NCBI GenBank assembly: GCA_963920665.1
Contig: OY987265.1
Span: 3,229,001 to 3,293,000 of the forward strand
Origin: Straminergon stramineum
Taxonomy: Eukaryota; Streptophyta; Bryopsida; Hypnales; Calliergonaceae
DNA: 64,000 nt
Direction of reading: 5' to 3'
The translations under genes were made by a program, and so were the position numbers. The notes beneath the pieces are model-generated. The model ran no database searches. It saw only the letters and a program-made list of their open reading frames with translations, and was not told the origin of the DNA. Position 1 is the first letter of the stretch, and each line of letters opens with the position of its first letter. Shown here in pieces: positions 26,780 to 38,460 of this stretch.

Positions 26780-27919
26780 TTATCGCAAGAGCGACGTCCA
26801 CGCTTGCTTCTTACACAAGAGCGGCGAGGTCTCCAGCAACTTCACCTCTTCCTCAAGCAAATCCCCCACGCGCGTGGTGCTACTCCCATTCGGATACTCC
26901 TCGGATTCCACCTTGGAAACCTCCGACACGCTCCACAAATTCACGCTCGTCATAGAGCTGGAGTCACTACGAGTTCTCTGCAATAACGGCACAACCACAT
27001 CCCCTCCATTGCCATCGCCATCGCCATCGCCATCGAAGCTCTCGAATATGTCGAAATCCTCCCCCAAATTCAACTCCTCATCGTCAAAGCTCCTGGAATC
27101 AAGTTGAGGTAACGCAATCGTCGTCTCCATCTTCGGGTCTCGTAACGACGCAAGCGCTTGAAGAGTCCGCGACGGCGACAGAGATGTGGCAGAGTCGATG
27201 TCGGGCGAAGGAGCGTCCGCGGCGAGTACGTTGAACGAGGCGGCGCTCCTCTTGCAATCCGAAACAACCGGGTTGTATCTTTCTTGAGGGGCTCGTTCAC
27301 TGGCGACAACGGCAGGGCTTGAAGCGGATGCACATGGCGCCTCACACTCGTCCTGAGATGTATCCTGTGTATCCTGTGCGTGCCGAGCTGTGAGCAGTAG
27401 GGAGTCGCGCGCGTCGCGGCCGTTGGATGGGTCGTTGGGCTGGCTATGGGGGAGGTTCAGAAGGGCGTGAGCGCCATACAAGACGCGCGCGGCGGTGTCG
27501 TATGCGAGCGCGGCGACCTCCGCTGTGGGGTACGTGCCCAGCCAGAGACGAGAGCCGCGGTTGGGCTCGCGAATCTCCGCTACCCACTTGCCCCAGGTGC
27601 GTTGGCGCACGCCGCGGTAGATGCAGAATGCGTTTTCGGGTCCGCCCTTGCCTTTCATGCAACCCTTCTTGCTCCCCTTCGCTGGCACCTTGCGAATCGA
27701 TTTCTTTGTTACAACGGTTGCTTTGCTGTGGCGTGGATCCACGCTTTGGATCCCTTTATTTTGGCTTGCCCACCATGCGAGAGTTTCTGTGACGGAGTTT
27801 CCATATTGCATTGTCGCTGGGATGTTGGTGCGCTTGCGGCGCCGGCCGCGCTGGATGGTGATGCTGTTGCGAAGCTCTTGGAGCTCAGGCATCGCGGGTG
27901 CCTCGGCGTACGCCAACAT
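26780..27919 (-). CDS. AP2/ERF transcription factor, DREB2-like (DREB A-2 / group IV)
   Basis: A 379-residue intronless protein expected to bind dehydration-responsive (DRE/CRT, core CCGAC) elements in the nucleus and activate drought, heat or salt response genes. The single AP2 domain spans about residues 101-157 ([20 protein letters not shown] ... [16 protein letters not shown]). It has the DREB-type valine (V113) and glutamate (E118) at the two discriminating positions. Just before it is the group IV signature [12 protein letters not shown] (85-96). Basic clusters RRRKR (26-30) and KKSIRK (72-77) can serve as nuclear localisation signals. The C-terminal half is acidic and Ser/Thr-rich, with an Asp-Gly repeat ([13 protein letters not shown]) encoded by a short GATGGC-type microsatellite near 27,010-27,035. 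The start chosen is the first ATG of the open frame, giving a typical length for the class. Coding GC is well above that of the flanking repeats. The subfamily call is firm; the biological role is inferred from family. Confidence 0.93.
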   Translation of the reverse strand: MLAYAEAPAMPELQELRNSITIQRGRRRKRTNIPATMQYGNSVTETLAWWASQNKGIQSVDPRHSKATVVTKKSIRKVPAKGSKKGCMKGKGGPENAFCIYRGVRQRTWGKWVAEIREPNRGSRLWLGTYPTAEVAALAYDTAARVLYGAHALLNLPHSQPNDPSNGRDARDSLLLTARHAQDTQDTSQDECEAPCASASSPAVVASERAPQERYNPVVSDCKRSAASFNVLAADAPSPDIDSATSLSPSRTLQALASLRDPKMETTIALPQLDSRSFDDEELNLGEDFDIFESFDGDGDGDGNGGDVVVPLLQRTRSDSSSMTSVNLWSVSEVSKVESEEYPNGSSTTRVGDLLEEEVKLLETSPLLCKKQAWTSLLR

Positions 27920-27989
27920 ACTTCTCTTGCAATCCTAGCTACTGCGCAGTTTGAAAGAAATATTCAGCGTAACTAACTTACCCCGTGCC

Positions 27990-28005
27990 TTCAAAAATAT
28001 ATTCG
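27990..28005 (-). promoter_or_regulatory. Possible TATA element of the DREB2-like gene
   Basis: On the minus strand GAATATATTTTTG lies about 75-85 bases upstream of the start codon. Position and composition fit a plant core promoter; there is no other support. Confidence 0.3.
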
Positions 28006-29144
28006 CTTGATGTGTTCGATCAATGTCATTCAATTAACTTCCAAATTCATCAGAAAAATTCTGATCGACTGCCATTCGATTTCGAATTGGAAGGGGTCCG
28101 TCCCTCTGCGAATTGAGACGTCGAAAAGAAGCTTGCACTGGATGTTTCTGATGCTAGACTACTCTTCGAGTTTCCGATATCCCTGAAGTTGGGCTGTAAC
28201 GCCGTCGGCTCAAACTATTCAGTTGTCAATTAAGACTCAAAAATCTTCAAGTGGATTTTTCCAATTGCAAATCTATGGGATGTTTTTTTTAATTGTTTCT
28301 GCAGTAAATATCAGACGGGTGCCACGATGAATTACCGGCCGGTATGTCCGCGTGGCTATTGCTGTAGAGATCCAGTTGTAGAGATCCCTGCAACTGCTTT
28401 TACGAGCCAGACGTCAATCGGTTCCGGTCACAACTCCTTCTGTAGCACAGCTAGCGCCACCCGGCAGTCGACTTTCTCCAAGCCACAAGCTTCCTCATCA
28501 ATCAATTATTAATAACTTAATATCTCTTCATGAAACCAGTCCTTCATTTCCTCCTGTAAGTTCAACACGTTATTAGGTTACTGTAATAATTATACTAATG
28601 GAACCAGATTGTTGGATTAAAATTGTATCTCAGTGAGGGAGGCTGTCATGATGCTAACGCTGTGTGTCGATGAATCACCACTTTCTCTTGGGTTCCAATT
28701 TGGGAGCGACAGCTGGGTCGGAATTAAGAATAGTTACGCAGCTGGGAGATCAACATCCAGACACCTCTTTTATGTTATTACATGCTTGAGATCCAATGCA
28801 CTCCAATCTCATGGTTCTTTCCTGACAAGTGGAAGCTGTCCAGTGAAGTGTGACATGTGGAAACCTGGACACTTACAGTAAGTTTTATTCTCAGGATTAC
28901 TGTACTGGAATTGGCCAGGTGTGATAAAAAAGAGGTCTGGGTGGACATGCACCACATCTTACATTTGCAGTTTGTACTGTAAGCTTACTCTACAGCAAGC
29001 TTAAGGTGCAACCAAAATTATCACATGACATTTGCAGGCAGTGTGGACAATCAAATTGCAAGTATAACTTAATAAGAAAAAAGGATTGGGTGCAAAACTT
29101 CAGGACAACTTGAGGGGATCCCTCTTCAACATTGATTTCAAGTG
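28006..29144. other. Upstream region of the DREB2-like gene
   Basis: Moderately GC-rich non-coding DNA, with an ACGTCA core near 28,409. The small open frames on both strands have no recognisable domains. Confidence 0.35.
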
Positions 29145-30278
29145 TTAACCCTTTACCCCTAAAAGGACCAAGGCTTTTTTTCTGCAAAAAAACACTCAAA
29201 ACTGCCATTTCTATAGAAAAGAGTAAAACAAATTTGGAAATTGGTTTTTTTTTTTTGCACATCTATCTACAGGATCTTACACCTAATTGGTATGACAATG
29301 TGTGGAAAAAATTTCAGAAATTTTGACCACATAGATTGCAAGACATATGCTTTTAAAGTGAAGAAACAAGTAATTCACCACATTGTGGAACTGAATTATT
29401 TGACTTTGAACTTTCTTAACTTTAACTTTTTACACTACAAAGTTTTGAGATTTCAATTTTTGTGGTGGAGAATTGAGTTGAGAGTCTAGGAAAAAATAAA
29501 AAATTATTCTTTAAAAAATTGTTAAGTAGAAGTAGGTACAAGATAGAAGGAAAATCTAAATTATTGACCCCTAAAGTTCCTTGACTATGTTTTCACCAAA
29601 AACATTCTGAAACTGCCATTTTTAGCACAAGTACCAAATTTAAGAAAAAAAACATTTTTGAACACATGTAACCATAGGATCTTGTAGTAAGTTGTTTTGA
29701 AAAGATGTGGAAAAAATTTCAGAAATTTCTACTGTGTGGATTGCAAGATATTTATTAAGATTTGAAGTGACTGAAATCATTTTTTTTGCCCTACAAGAAA
29801 CTAGGAAGCAGCACTTTAGAACATCACAAAGTTTAGAACCTATAGATTGTCAACAATTTTCATGTGGTTATTGTTGTTTCATGGGTGCACAAGTTAATTT
29901 ACAATTTATCGTATCATTACAATGCACATGAAAACTACATCGATTTGGCACTACTTTGTGATTGGTATTAAATAACTACGTGGCTTCAATACAATAGTCA
30001 AATGAATGAAAAAGATACAAATTATATATGTAAATTAGTTATCATTGTCATGCATTTTATGTGCGTTTCAATATACGGAAAATCCATGACAATAATGTCA
30101 ATGCTATTTGTATTGTAATACCTCTTACTATATGGTGCAATTATCAAGATATAAACTGAAATTGATTTTGAGTGTTTGTTAATTAGGTGCTTGCATTTAG
30201 TTAATTGAAACATTCACTACTACAGCTTTAAAATGAACTACAATAACTACCAACTCCATGATCATTCACCTAGAAATA

Positions 30279-30408
30279 AATCCATCAGTAGGCCATCAAG
30301 AAACTTGATCACACAGTAAAAGAATCACTTCAAACCAACCCAAAGTATAGCTTGAATTGAATTCATCAATAGGCCATCAAGAAACTTGATGACATGGTGA
30401 AAAAATCA
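30279..30408 (+). repeat. Two direct repeats ~80 bp apart
   Basis: AGGCCATCAAGAAACTTGAT occurs at about 30,291 and again at about 30,371, within longer similar units (about 48 bp each). Confidence 0.6.
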
Positions 30409-30531
30409 ATTCATTAGCATTTGGAGAGAATGGTGGATGGAGAGGCCCTTTTGATACTAAAATCCATTGTCCGTCACTAACACTCAAAGGATATGGGATA
30501 ACTTGAAGATGAGAGCATGACTGCTCGTTGC

Positions 30532-30936
30532 CAATTGAAACGTAAAAATCGTGTTTAAAATAGAAATTCAGACCTCATTTAAGTATAGTAGAATAATTCA
30601 AAAAAATATATAAAATTGAACTATGAAAAGTTGTTAAATCAAGTTAGATTTCATCTTCAAAAAACTGTTTGAGATTTAAAGGCTCCAATAAAAAGTTATG
30701 CACAAAATTCAAAGAGAATCTTTGAAAATGTCCAAAAAAATGTCACTTCTAACTTGTCTATGAACTTTGTCCATAACTTTTTATTGGAGGCTTTAAATCT
30801 CAAATGGCTTTTTGGAGATGAAAGCTAATTTGATTTAACAACTTTTCATAGTTCAAATTTTTTTGAAAAAATTATTCTACTATGCTTAAATGAGGTCTAA
30901 ATATCTACTTTAAACATGATTCTTACGTTTCAATTG
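30532..30936. repeat. Foldback (hairpin) element, family G copy 2
   Basis: A 405-bp near-palindrome. The ends are CAATTGAAACGTAA and its complement TTACGTTTCAATTG. The arms are about 190 bp, with paired landmarks AGACCTCATTTAAG and CTTAAATGAGGTCT. The centre resembles the hairpin at 18,265-18,600. Non-coding. Transcription would yield a long double-stranded stem suited to siRNA processing, which is an inference. Confidence 0.75.
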
Positions 30937-32452
30937 ACCTCATACGAAAATTGTGAAAGATAAAAAAAATGCAATGTTAGTGCAATAACTATGCATTCAT
31001 ATGATATTATGTGATTATTGGATGAGCTTGATATGTCTTAAATAAACATTACTGCTACATGAAGTCAGTCACCCATCACTAAACCACTAAAAACGTACAT
31101 TTTCAATCATGCATAGTTATCATGTTACTTTGACACTTCAAACTCAAATATGAATGACATGCCTAATCTGTACTATAATCATGAATGTCAATATCATATT
31201 GTAATAGTGTTTCCAAATGAATGAATGTGACATGAAAGCAATGCTCAATGATAATCATATGATTATTCTTGACAATTTGTGACAGAGGAACTTTGTGATG
31301 AAGGTGACATTTGTAAGAAAAAATGTCCAAAATGGTGGTGCATCTTTGGATTCATTCTTCAAGGCAAGTTGGTTGTGTTCTTGAATTTTTTTTGAATCAT
31401 TTGGAATTGTACAACATATAGGAAAAAAATAGTAAATAGAAAGAAGTAGAGAATAATTCAAAATACTAATTTGTCAAAAATTTAATTATGGAATTGAAAA
31501 ATGCAAATCCCAATTGTTTTAATGTTGTAATAAACAATCTACATTCAATGATTTTATTTTTTTCAAAAAATATAAAAAATTGAGTTAAATAAAGGACTTC
31601 AAAGTTTATTTTAGAGTAGAGATTTCATAACTGCCCGCAAACTAAAATTCCTCATAACTTTCATCTCATTGATCAAAATGGACTGATAAAAGCTTTCCCC
31701 GTATATATAAATCTAGAAAACCAATTTCAAATTTTTATTTTTGAAAAAAGTGATTTTTTCAAATCTGCCCAAGTTGTCCGAGTTGAGAAACAAACAACAT
31801 TTTACACCATAACTTTTCACTTGTATACTCAAATGAAATAAAATTTAGCATGCATGGAAGATACTCCTTGTTAACACCTTGTAAAAAAATTTCAGCCTAA
31901 ATAAGTCAAATCTCCGCTCACATGTACATGCCCCAAAAAGTTATGTTGCCAAAAACACAAGGCTAGTCCTTTAGGGGTTAATATCTCTAAGATGGAATTA
32001 AAATGCACTAATCCCAATGGTAAGATTGTTCTAACAAGAAAATTAAAGCATGTAGAACTTTTTTTTTAAATTGTAAAAATTGCATTTAGAAAAGGATCCA
32101 ACAAGTTATTTTTTCAAGAAGATGCTCTAATTGCCCGAAAAACAAGATTGTCTATAACTTTCTCATAACAAATTGAAGTGGAATGAACCAAAGCTTTCCA
32201 TGTAGACAAAAATATAATATTTGAGGAAACAAATTTTAAGAAGTAAGATTCAAATTTTTCAATTTTTTTTATGCCCCCTCTCCCTTGTTTTGAGCTTATT
32301 GGGGCATAAATTTTATTCACGGGCACCAAATGAAAAAAAGAATTATATTCTCATGAAGTTAATTCATTTTTCTATCTTTCTAAAAAGTTTCAAAAAATCA
32401 AGACAAGAATTGAGACTATAGGTACTTGCCCAAAATCCCAATTGTCCTCTAT

Positions 32453-33743
32453 TGAAGGAGAATAATGACCAAATTGGAAATTATCCTATTAGTATAATAA
32501 GTTCGTTCCAAAGGAGACGGTCAAGTGGGAAATTTCTATGCTAATAGATTCATTCCTTAACTAGGTAACACAACTTTAAAAATACACAGTCTCTAATTTG
32601 AAAATACCCAAGTAAGCACAATGATGAAATAGTTAATATTCATTCACAAACTAAACCAATGGGGAATTATTTATATGACAACATTCAAGTTAAACATTGC
32701 CAACTTGAACTAATGTAAATCAATGTCACATTTTTCTAGTGAATTAACTACAAATCATTCTTTCAAACACCCAAGCCCTTATTAGCACTAGACATCATTT
32801 CTTAATTTGAAACTATTCATTCTTCTAATCAAAATTCACTTGAAGAGCAAAAACATTTAATTACAAATTTTCACTTGCCTCCACTCGGCAAATACATTCA
32901 ACTAATTCAACTGATACTCAACATTCCAACTTGGAAATCATCACTACAACGACATTGCACATACAAATATAACTCAGATAACTCAAAACTCTAATTTAAA
33001 CGCATACTACATAGACAATGCTCACTATCACATCCAACTAGGTTCATAGACTGCTCTTCTTTACTCTTCAAGTTTGAAACAACCATACTATTGCTCACAT
33101 CAGTATCAATTAAGCTTAAAACCATTTCACACAGATCCGAATTGGTGAGCAAACACCATTACAAATTAAACATTCATCTTCACAATTTTTTTTCCTCATA
33201 TCATCTCACCAACTTAACATTCAAAAGTCCCTAACATCACAATCTTTCGTCATCACTCCAAACACATCAGTCATTTTCACCAACTTATAATTCTAAATTG
33301 TTATCACACACTTGTACTCTTCATCTCATAACTCCAAATAAAAACAAATTACACATCCACTTGGGATGGGACTCTCATTGGCACTCTCAATAGTGGGTGG
33401 CAACAAAATGAAATCCCATCAACTTAATAAAAAACACCTGAGCAACCAAATTACCAAATTGAAACCTAAGCAACCAAAGCAACTACCTACTTGGAACCAC
33501 ATCCCAACCAACAACCCATTGGCTCCAACTCAACACTTTTGACTTTCCTAATTGGCACATTTGCCACCTCACTATCCCTAATCTAATAAGAAAAATGCGT
33601 TGAAGGCAACCTCCAAATGGCCAAATAACATCCAAAATTGCCAATTTGGACTCGAAGCTAATAATCAACCTACCCAAATGAAATAAATGTACATTCAAAA
33701 GCATACAAAAAAACAAAAATAGCACTCATCTAGAAATTCTACA
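32453..33743. mobile_element. Insertion with TCCTCTA duplication, C/A-rich
   Basis: TCCTCTA occurs immediately before (ending about 32,452) and immediately after (about 33,744-33,750) this ~1.29-kb block, inside the A-prime element. From about 32,580 to 33,480 the plus strand is markedly poor in G and rich in C and A, a strand bias seen nowhere else in the window. No protein is recognised. An 8-bp (hAT) or retroposon-type duplication are both possible, and the ends pair poorly. Confidence 0.45.
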
Positions 33744-33773
33744 TCCTCTAAAGGGACAATGGTCCTTTAGGGG

Positions 33774-34203
33774 TAAAACAACAATGAGGACATTTTTTGT
33801 CCAATGGATGACAAAGAATCTTTCTATGTAGGACATAAGTGCAATTGTTCATCCTTGGAATTGTGTGAAAAAAAAGAGATCATGCATAGTAGTTTGACCT
33901 CCAATGAGTCCTTTTTTTTAGAGATAGATGATGTTACGCAATACAAAAAGGGATGATTTCCACAGTCACCAACTTGGCATTTAACCCTCAAATGACACCA
34001 CGGCCATTTTTTGGTTGATGAATGACAAAAATCTCTCCATACATGATAGAAGTGCAATTATTCATCCTTTGAATCTTGTATCAGAAAGGAACGTCTTCTA
34101 CAATAGTTTGACTTCCAATAAGTGTTGTTGCATTTTTTGAACCCAAGAATGCATACAATACTAAAAGAATGATTTCTACGGTAACCAACTCATCCTTTAA
34201 GGG
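33774..34203. mobile_element. Two tandem TTAA-type short elements, family B copies 2 and 3
   Basis: Copy 3 (33,985-34,203) starts TTAA-CCCTCAAATG and ends CCTTTAAGGG-TAAA. Copy 2 (about 33,774-33,980) shares the interior (GTGCAATTGTTCATCC and AATGAGTCC-type segments) but has a damaged left end. It abuts copy 3 at the shared TTAA (33,981-33,984). Both match copy 1 at 1.2 kb in reverse. Confidence 0.6.
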
Positions 34204-34227
34204 TAAACCATTGAAGGACAAGCTTAA

Positions 34228-35464
34228 CTCCTCATCACCGAAGCAATAGAAAAATTTTGAACCCTACAAAAGGCCACAAGTCTGCATGGCAACAATGCAA
34301 TTAGAACGGAAGGAAAAAGAAAGAAAGAAAGAAAGAAAATTTAGGAATCTGATGAGGCACTACTAGTTCCACATCAGATTCTTTATTTGAAAAATATTTA
34401 TTTATTTATTTAATTTTTTATGTATTTGCACCATAGGGGTGCCAAAAATGGAACTAAAATGTCACGGTCTTTTGTAGGGTTCAAAATTTTTGTAATGGGG
34501 ACCAAATGTGTCCTCACATAGTTTCTAAGTCTGATTCAAAGTGCTATAACTTCTACATCTCATAGCTGAATTCTATAAAATTTGTTGGGAAGTTTTTTCT
34601 CTATGTTCTAGTTTGTCTAGTAAAATTTTGAGATCAATCCAAGATGCACTGATTTTTTGGAAGTCAATCAAAGTTTACCGGTTCAATTTGAGTTCACCAA
34701 ACTCTCGACCAAACTGCAATTGATGGTTGCAACTTTGGGGGCTCGTATCTCCTTCATCAAATTTTTGTTTTTAAGAAAACTCATTGGGTTATGTTTCCCT
34801 TAAAATCTAGTTATTTTAGTAAAATTTTCATATCAATTCAAGTTGTTTTGAATGTTTGAGAGCAATTCAAAGTTCAAAATCTAGACATTTTTGGATTATA
34901 GTGAACTTTGGCAGCTTGTTTCTTCTTCGTATAGTGTTCATCTCTAATAAAAAAAATTGGAATTTTTTTGCATATTAGTCTAAATTAAATGTTTAAACTT
35001 TTATATCAATACAAGAAGTTTTGGGTGACTGAGAAGCATTTTAGTAGAAGGAGGTTTAGGTTTTGATGTGTTTTTTGCAACTTTTCTTGTTATTTTTTGA
35101 CATTTCAAAGCCATTTTGCAAACACAATGAGTCAATTGAATGATGGGTTTTTTTCACCAATGTGTTTTTATAGTGGTATTGAATCACTTTATTGTAAAAA
35201 AATTTCTTCATTTGAGTAGGTTTAGAAATCAAATTTCACCTCTGAATGTGCTTCTAGGAAAATTTCAGCATCCTATTCAATACTAAAACATTATAATCTT
35301 GCAATCTATTTGGCCAAATGACTCCAAATTTGATTAATGTCATCTACAATATGTACTCTATAAGATTGTACTGTTGAGATTTCTATAACTCAATGACATT
35401 TAGATCTATTACACTTCAAAAACAATGATGTTTTTGAACCCATTTAGGCCTAGGCGATGAGGGG
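34228..35464 (+). mobile_element. TTAA-flanked element, family D copy 2, with nested MITE
   Basis: TTAA at 34,224-34,227 and 35,465-35,468. The ends are CTCCTCATCACCGAAG and, complemented, CCCCTCATCGCCTAGG. The body aligns with the complete copy at 36.4 kb. Compared with that copy an extra ~250 bp (about 34,250-34,496) is inserted near the left end; its own ends pair (AAATTTTGAACCCTACAAAA and its complement). It carries an (AAAG)n repeat at about 34,316-34,338. Confidence 0.65.
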
Positions 35465-35468
35465 TTAA

Positions 35469-36420
35469 GAATCAAAATTTCCAATACTTACATGGGTTGA
35501 ACCTCTAACAATCTAACCATAAGATCTTATTCTTGAATTGTGTTGCAATGATAGGTAAAAAAAACTTTGGTCTTCCAGGCATTGCCTAAGCAAAATCCAT
35601 GCATGCAAATTGCAAAAAACTCTCCTTTTGCTTCTTCAGTGAACCATTAAAGGACCTTGCAGCCTAAGGGCATTTTGAAAGCAAAACCTCAATTTTAAAA
35701 GATCTTAATTTTAAATGTTTTAAAGTCTAACCAAAAAAAATTTAGATCTATTAATCTACTTTTTCGTCCAGTTTATTTTAATTGTTAAAATTTTAGTTTT
35801 TGTAACATTTTGAAAACTTAAAATATACCACTTTTGAACTTTTTGATTGAGGTTCTCTTGGTGTGAGCTCAAAGAGCACATTAGTTACACCATTATGATA
35901 TTTGTTAGTTGTTAATATGATCTCTATTTTTGCTCGAATTTTCACACTATTTAAGCATTTTTGTAGTTACTATGATTTCTATAGAGAAATTACTTTAGAA
36001 ATTTCTATAAAATTCGTTTTAATATTTTTAATTATAAAAAAATAAAGATAAATTTCAAATAGATATTACTAAATGAGAAGAATATCAAATTTTTGAAGAC
36101 TAATGAAGTTTGATAAAGCATAGACATAACATCTCTTAATAAAGGTCTAGGTGACCAAATCAATCCTAAAGTTTTTTTAATTTGGATTTAAAAGAGCTTG
36201 AAGGATTAATTTGGAAGAGAGCCCAACACGACACTATATAGTACAAAATGTTCTTTCAAAGGACTAAGTGGCAATAACATTCTTGAACTTGTAGGTAAGA
36301 GACACTTCACTTTCCATATGAATCAAGGCTCCTTTCACTATGGAACATCTTGAATGCAAGTATAGGAAATTTTCGTTATAGTGTTATACTGTTATTGGAG
36401 AAGGGCCCCCTTCCTTCCTA
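35469..36420. other. AT-rich intergenic sequence
   Basis: No gene or complete element recognised. Confidence 0.4.
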
Positions 36421-36424
36421 TTAA

Positions 36425-37372
36425 CCCCTCACCGCCGAAGGGGACGAAAAGTGTCCTTAGGTCAAATTCAAAGTCTTGTAACTTTTGCATCAGATGTCTG
36501 AATCCAATAAAACTTGTTGGAAAAGTTGCGTTCTCTCTTCTAGTTTTTGTGGTAAATTTTTCAGATCAATCAGAGATGTACTGAATTTTTGGAAGCCAAT
36601 CGAAGTTCACAAGTTCAATTCAAGTTCACCAAACTGCATTTGATGGCTGCAACTTCGGGGGCTTGTATCTCCTTCATCCAATGTTCGTTTTCAATAAAAT
36701 TTGTTGGGTTGTGTTCCCCTTGAAGTCTATTTATTGTGGTAGAATTTTCATGCCAATCCAAGTTTTTTTGAATGTTTGGGAGCAATTCGAAGTTCAAAAT
36801 CCTGACATTTTTGAATTAGAGTGAACTTCGGTGGCTTGTTTCTTTTTCATACAATGTTTGTTTCCAATAATTTTTTTTGGAAAAGTTGGGCATACTTCTG
36901 TGTACAAAATTTGATATCCATCTAAGAAGTTATGAATGACTGAGAAGCATTTAAGTAGGAGGTTCAGTTTTTGATGTGTTTTTTGCAACTTTTTGGGCTG
37001 TTTTTTGACATTTCAAAGCCATTTTGCAGACACAATGTGTCAATTAAATGATATTTTTTTTCATCAATGTGTTTTTATGCTGATTATAAATCACTTATTA
37101 GTTTAAACTTTCTTCATTTGAGTAGATTTAGAAACCAAATTTCGCCTCCAAATGTGTTTTTTGAAAAATTTCAGCATCCTTTTTCAACACTAAAACATTA
37201 TAATCTTTCAATCTATGTGGTCAAATGACACCAAATTTGTTGCAAGCCATCTACAACAAGTGCACTATAAGATCGTATGGTTGAGATCTCTATAACTTAT
37301 TAAAATTTATATTTGTAATACTTCAAAAGGAATGTTGTTTTTGGAGCTGTTTGGGCCTTCGGCAGTGAGGGG
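36425..37372 (+). mobile_element. TTAA-flanked element, family D copy 1 (complete)
   Basis: 948 bp with exact TTAA at 36,421-36,424 and 37,373-37,376. Terminal inverted repeats of 15 bases, CCCCTCACCGCCGAA versus CCCCTCACTGCCGAA, differ at one position. The flanks outside TTAA (CCTA and AAAA) do not match. Internal landmarks are GGGGGCTTGTATCTCC and TCTATGTGGTCAAATGAC. Non-coding. The best-preserved TTAA element in the window. Confidence 0.8.
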
Positions 37373-37539
37373 TTAAAAAACATTATGACCTCGCAGCCCT
37401 CACTCATACAAAAGTTAATTCCTTATATAGTTGTATTGACCCTATATTACAAGGCCTCCAATTTTGAAGATCTACATGCTAAGATGCTTTGTTAATTCTA
37501 AAAGAACAAGTCTACAACCACTTTTTCAAATTTTTTTCC

Positions 37540-38230
37540 TTTGTATGTTGACTATACTCAAACTTTGGAACTACATGTGAATGAATTTTTTGTATTTACT
37601 TTTCAAAGGTGTCATTACGTGCATTCTACACATCATAGAAATTTCAGATATTTTTGAAAAACTTGAAATTATTATTATTATTTTCAATAAAAAGTGAAAA
37701 TTTCTATCAAATACAAAATATGCTCAAAAAATCTAAAAATTTCTCTATAGGTGTATATCATAGTTTAGAAAATCATGGTGCAAAACCTTTACTATGCCAT
37801 TCTAAAAATTAAAAAATCCATACAACATAGTTATATACCAAAAGTTCAAATTGCAATAAAATATTCAATTTTATGAAAACTTCAAAATTTCAAATTTGAG
37901 TGGAAACTAGACTTGATAATCTTCATTTCATTGCAAAAATTCAAATAAAGAGAAAGAAGCACAAATTGTCAAAATACAATACTAAGTACTAACATGGTCA
38001 TTTGTGGATTTCCTACATATGAGAGTTCAAAAATATCACTAGAAGGAAATATCCAACATTATTCCTCATTAATAAGTTCAAGCAACTCCCCCCAAAAATT
38101 TGGATGAAAAGATATTTTTTTCCATCTAAAACTTAAGGTCTTCTTGAAATTATCCAAAGGACAAGAAATGTCCTCTTATCATTTCATAGTTAACAATGTT
38201 ATGACTTCTATCCCCCCAAAGATGATTTTC
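37540..38230 (+). repeat. Dispersed repeat, family H copy 1
   Basis: Alignable, with divergence, to about 59,100-59,860. Shared order of motifs includes AAATTTCTNTATAGGTGTAT-like and GGAAACTAGACTTGATAAT-like segments followed by TTCATTTCATT. No termini or coding sequence identified. Confidence 0.45.
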
Positions 38231-38460
38231 TAGTCCTCACTATCCTTTAAACCTTAATCAAAAGGTTAGAAGACTATTAGGGTGATTGGAAGAGCCATAT
38301 TGAGGAGATTGGTGATTAATATAAGGCAAAGAAAACACCTAGTCCTTTTTTAATTGAAAGAGAAAATACATTTAATGAACATTGTTGACATGAGAGATTA
38401 GAGATTTTCTTAACAAAATTTACATTCTATGCACTAGATATATAATCCTAAATTGCCCAG

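Larger units (their letters stand above)
29568..31977 (+). mobile_element. TTAA-flanked element, family A copy 5, itself interrupted
   Basis: The left end is TTGA (29,564-29,567) followed by CCCCTAAAGTTCC. The right end is GTCCTTTAGGGG followed by TTAA (31,978-31,981). Compared with the A-prime copy near 45,955, the uninserted sequence reads CTAAACTATTAATAG, so the element entered at a single TTAA. About 1.4 kb of its middle (about 29,850-31,300) is foreign and includes the hairpin at 30,532-30,936. Confidence 0.65.
29156..33773 (+). mobile_element. TTAA-type element, subfamily A-prime copy 1, split by nested insertions
   Basis: The left part (29,156-29,563) begins CCCCTAAAAGGACC after TTTA. 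The middle part (31,982-32,451) continues the same alignment to the A-prime copy at 44.9-46.4 kb. The right tip (33,744-33,773) ends GGTCCTTTAGGGG. Two later insertions separate the parts: a family A element at 29,568-31,977 and an element at about 32,453-33,743. Without them the element would be about 0.9 kb, the normal family length. Confidence 0.6.

Noticed and set aside
26804..27976. Overlapping plus-strand and shifted frames across the DREB2-like gene
   Set aside because: Shadow frames created by the GC-rich coding sequence; none has a domain.
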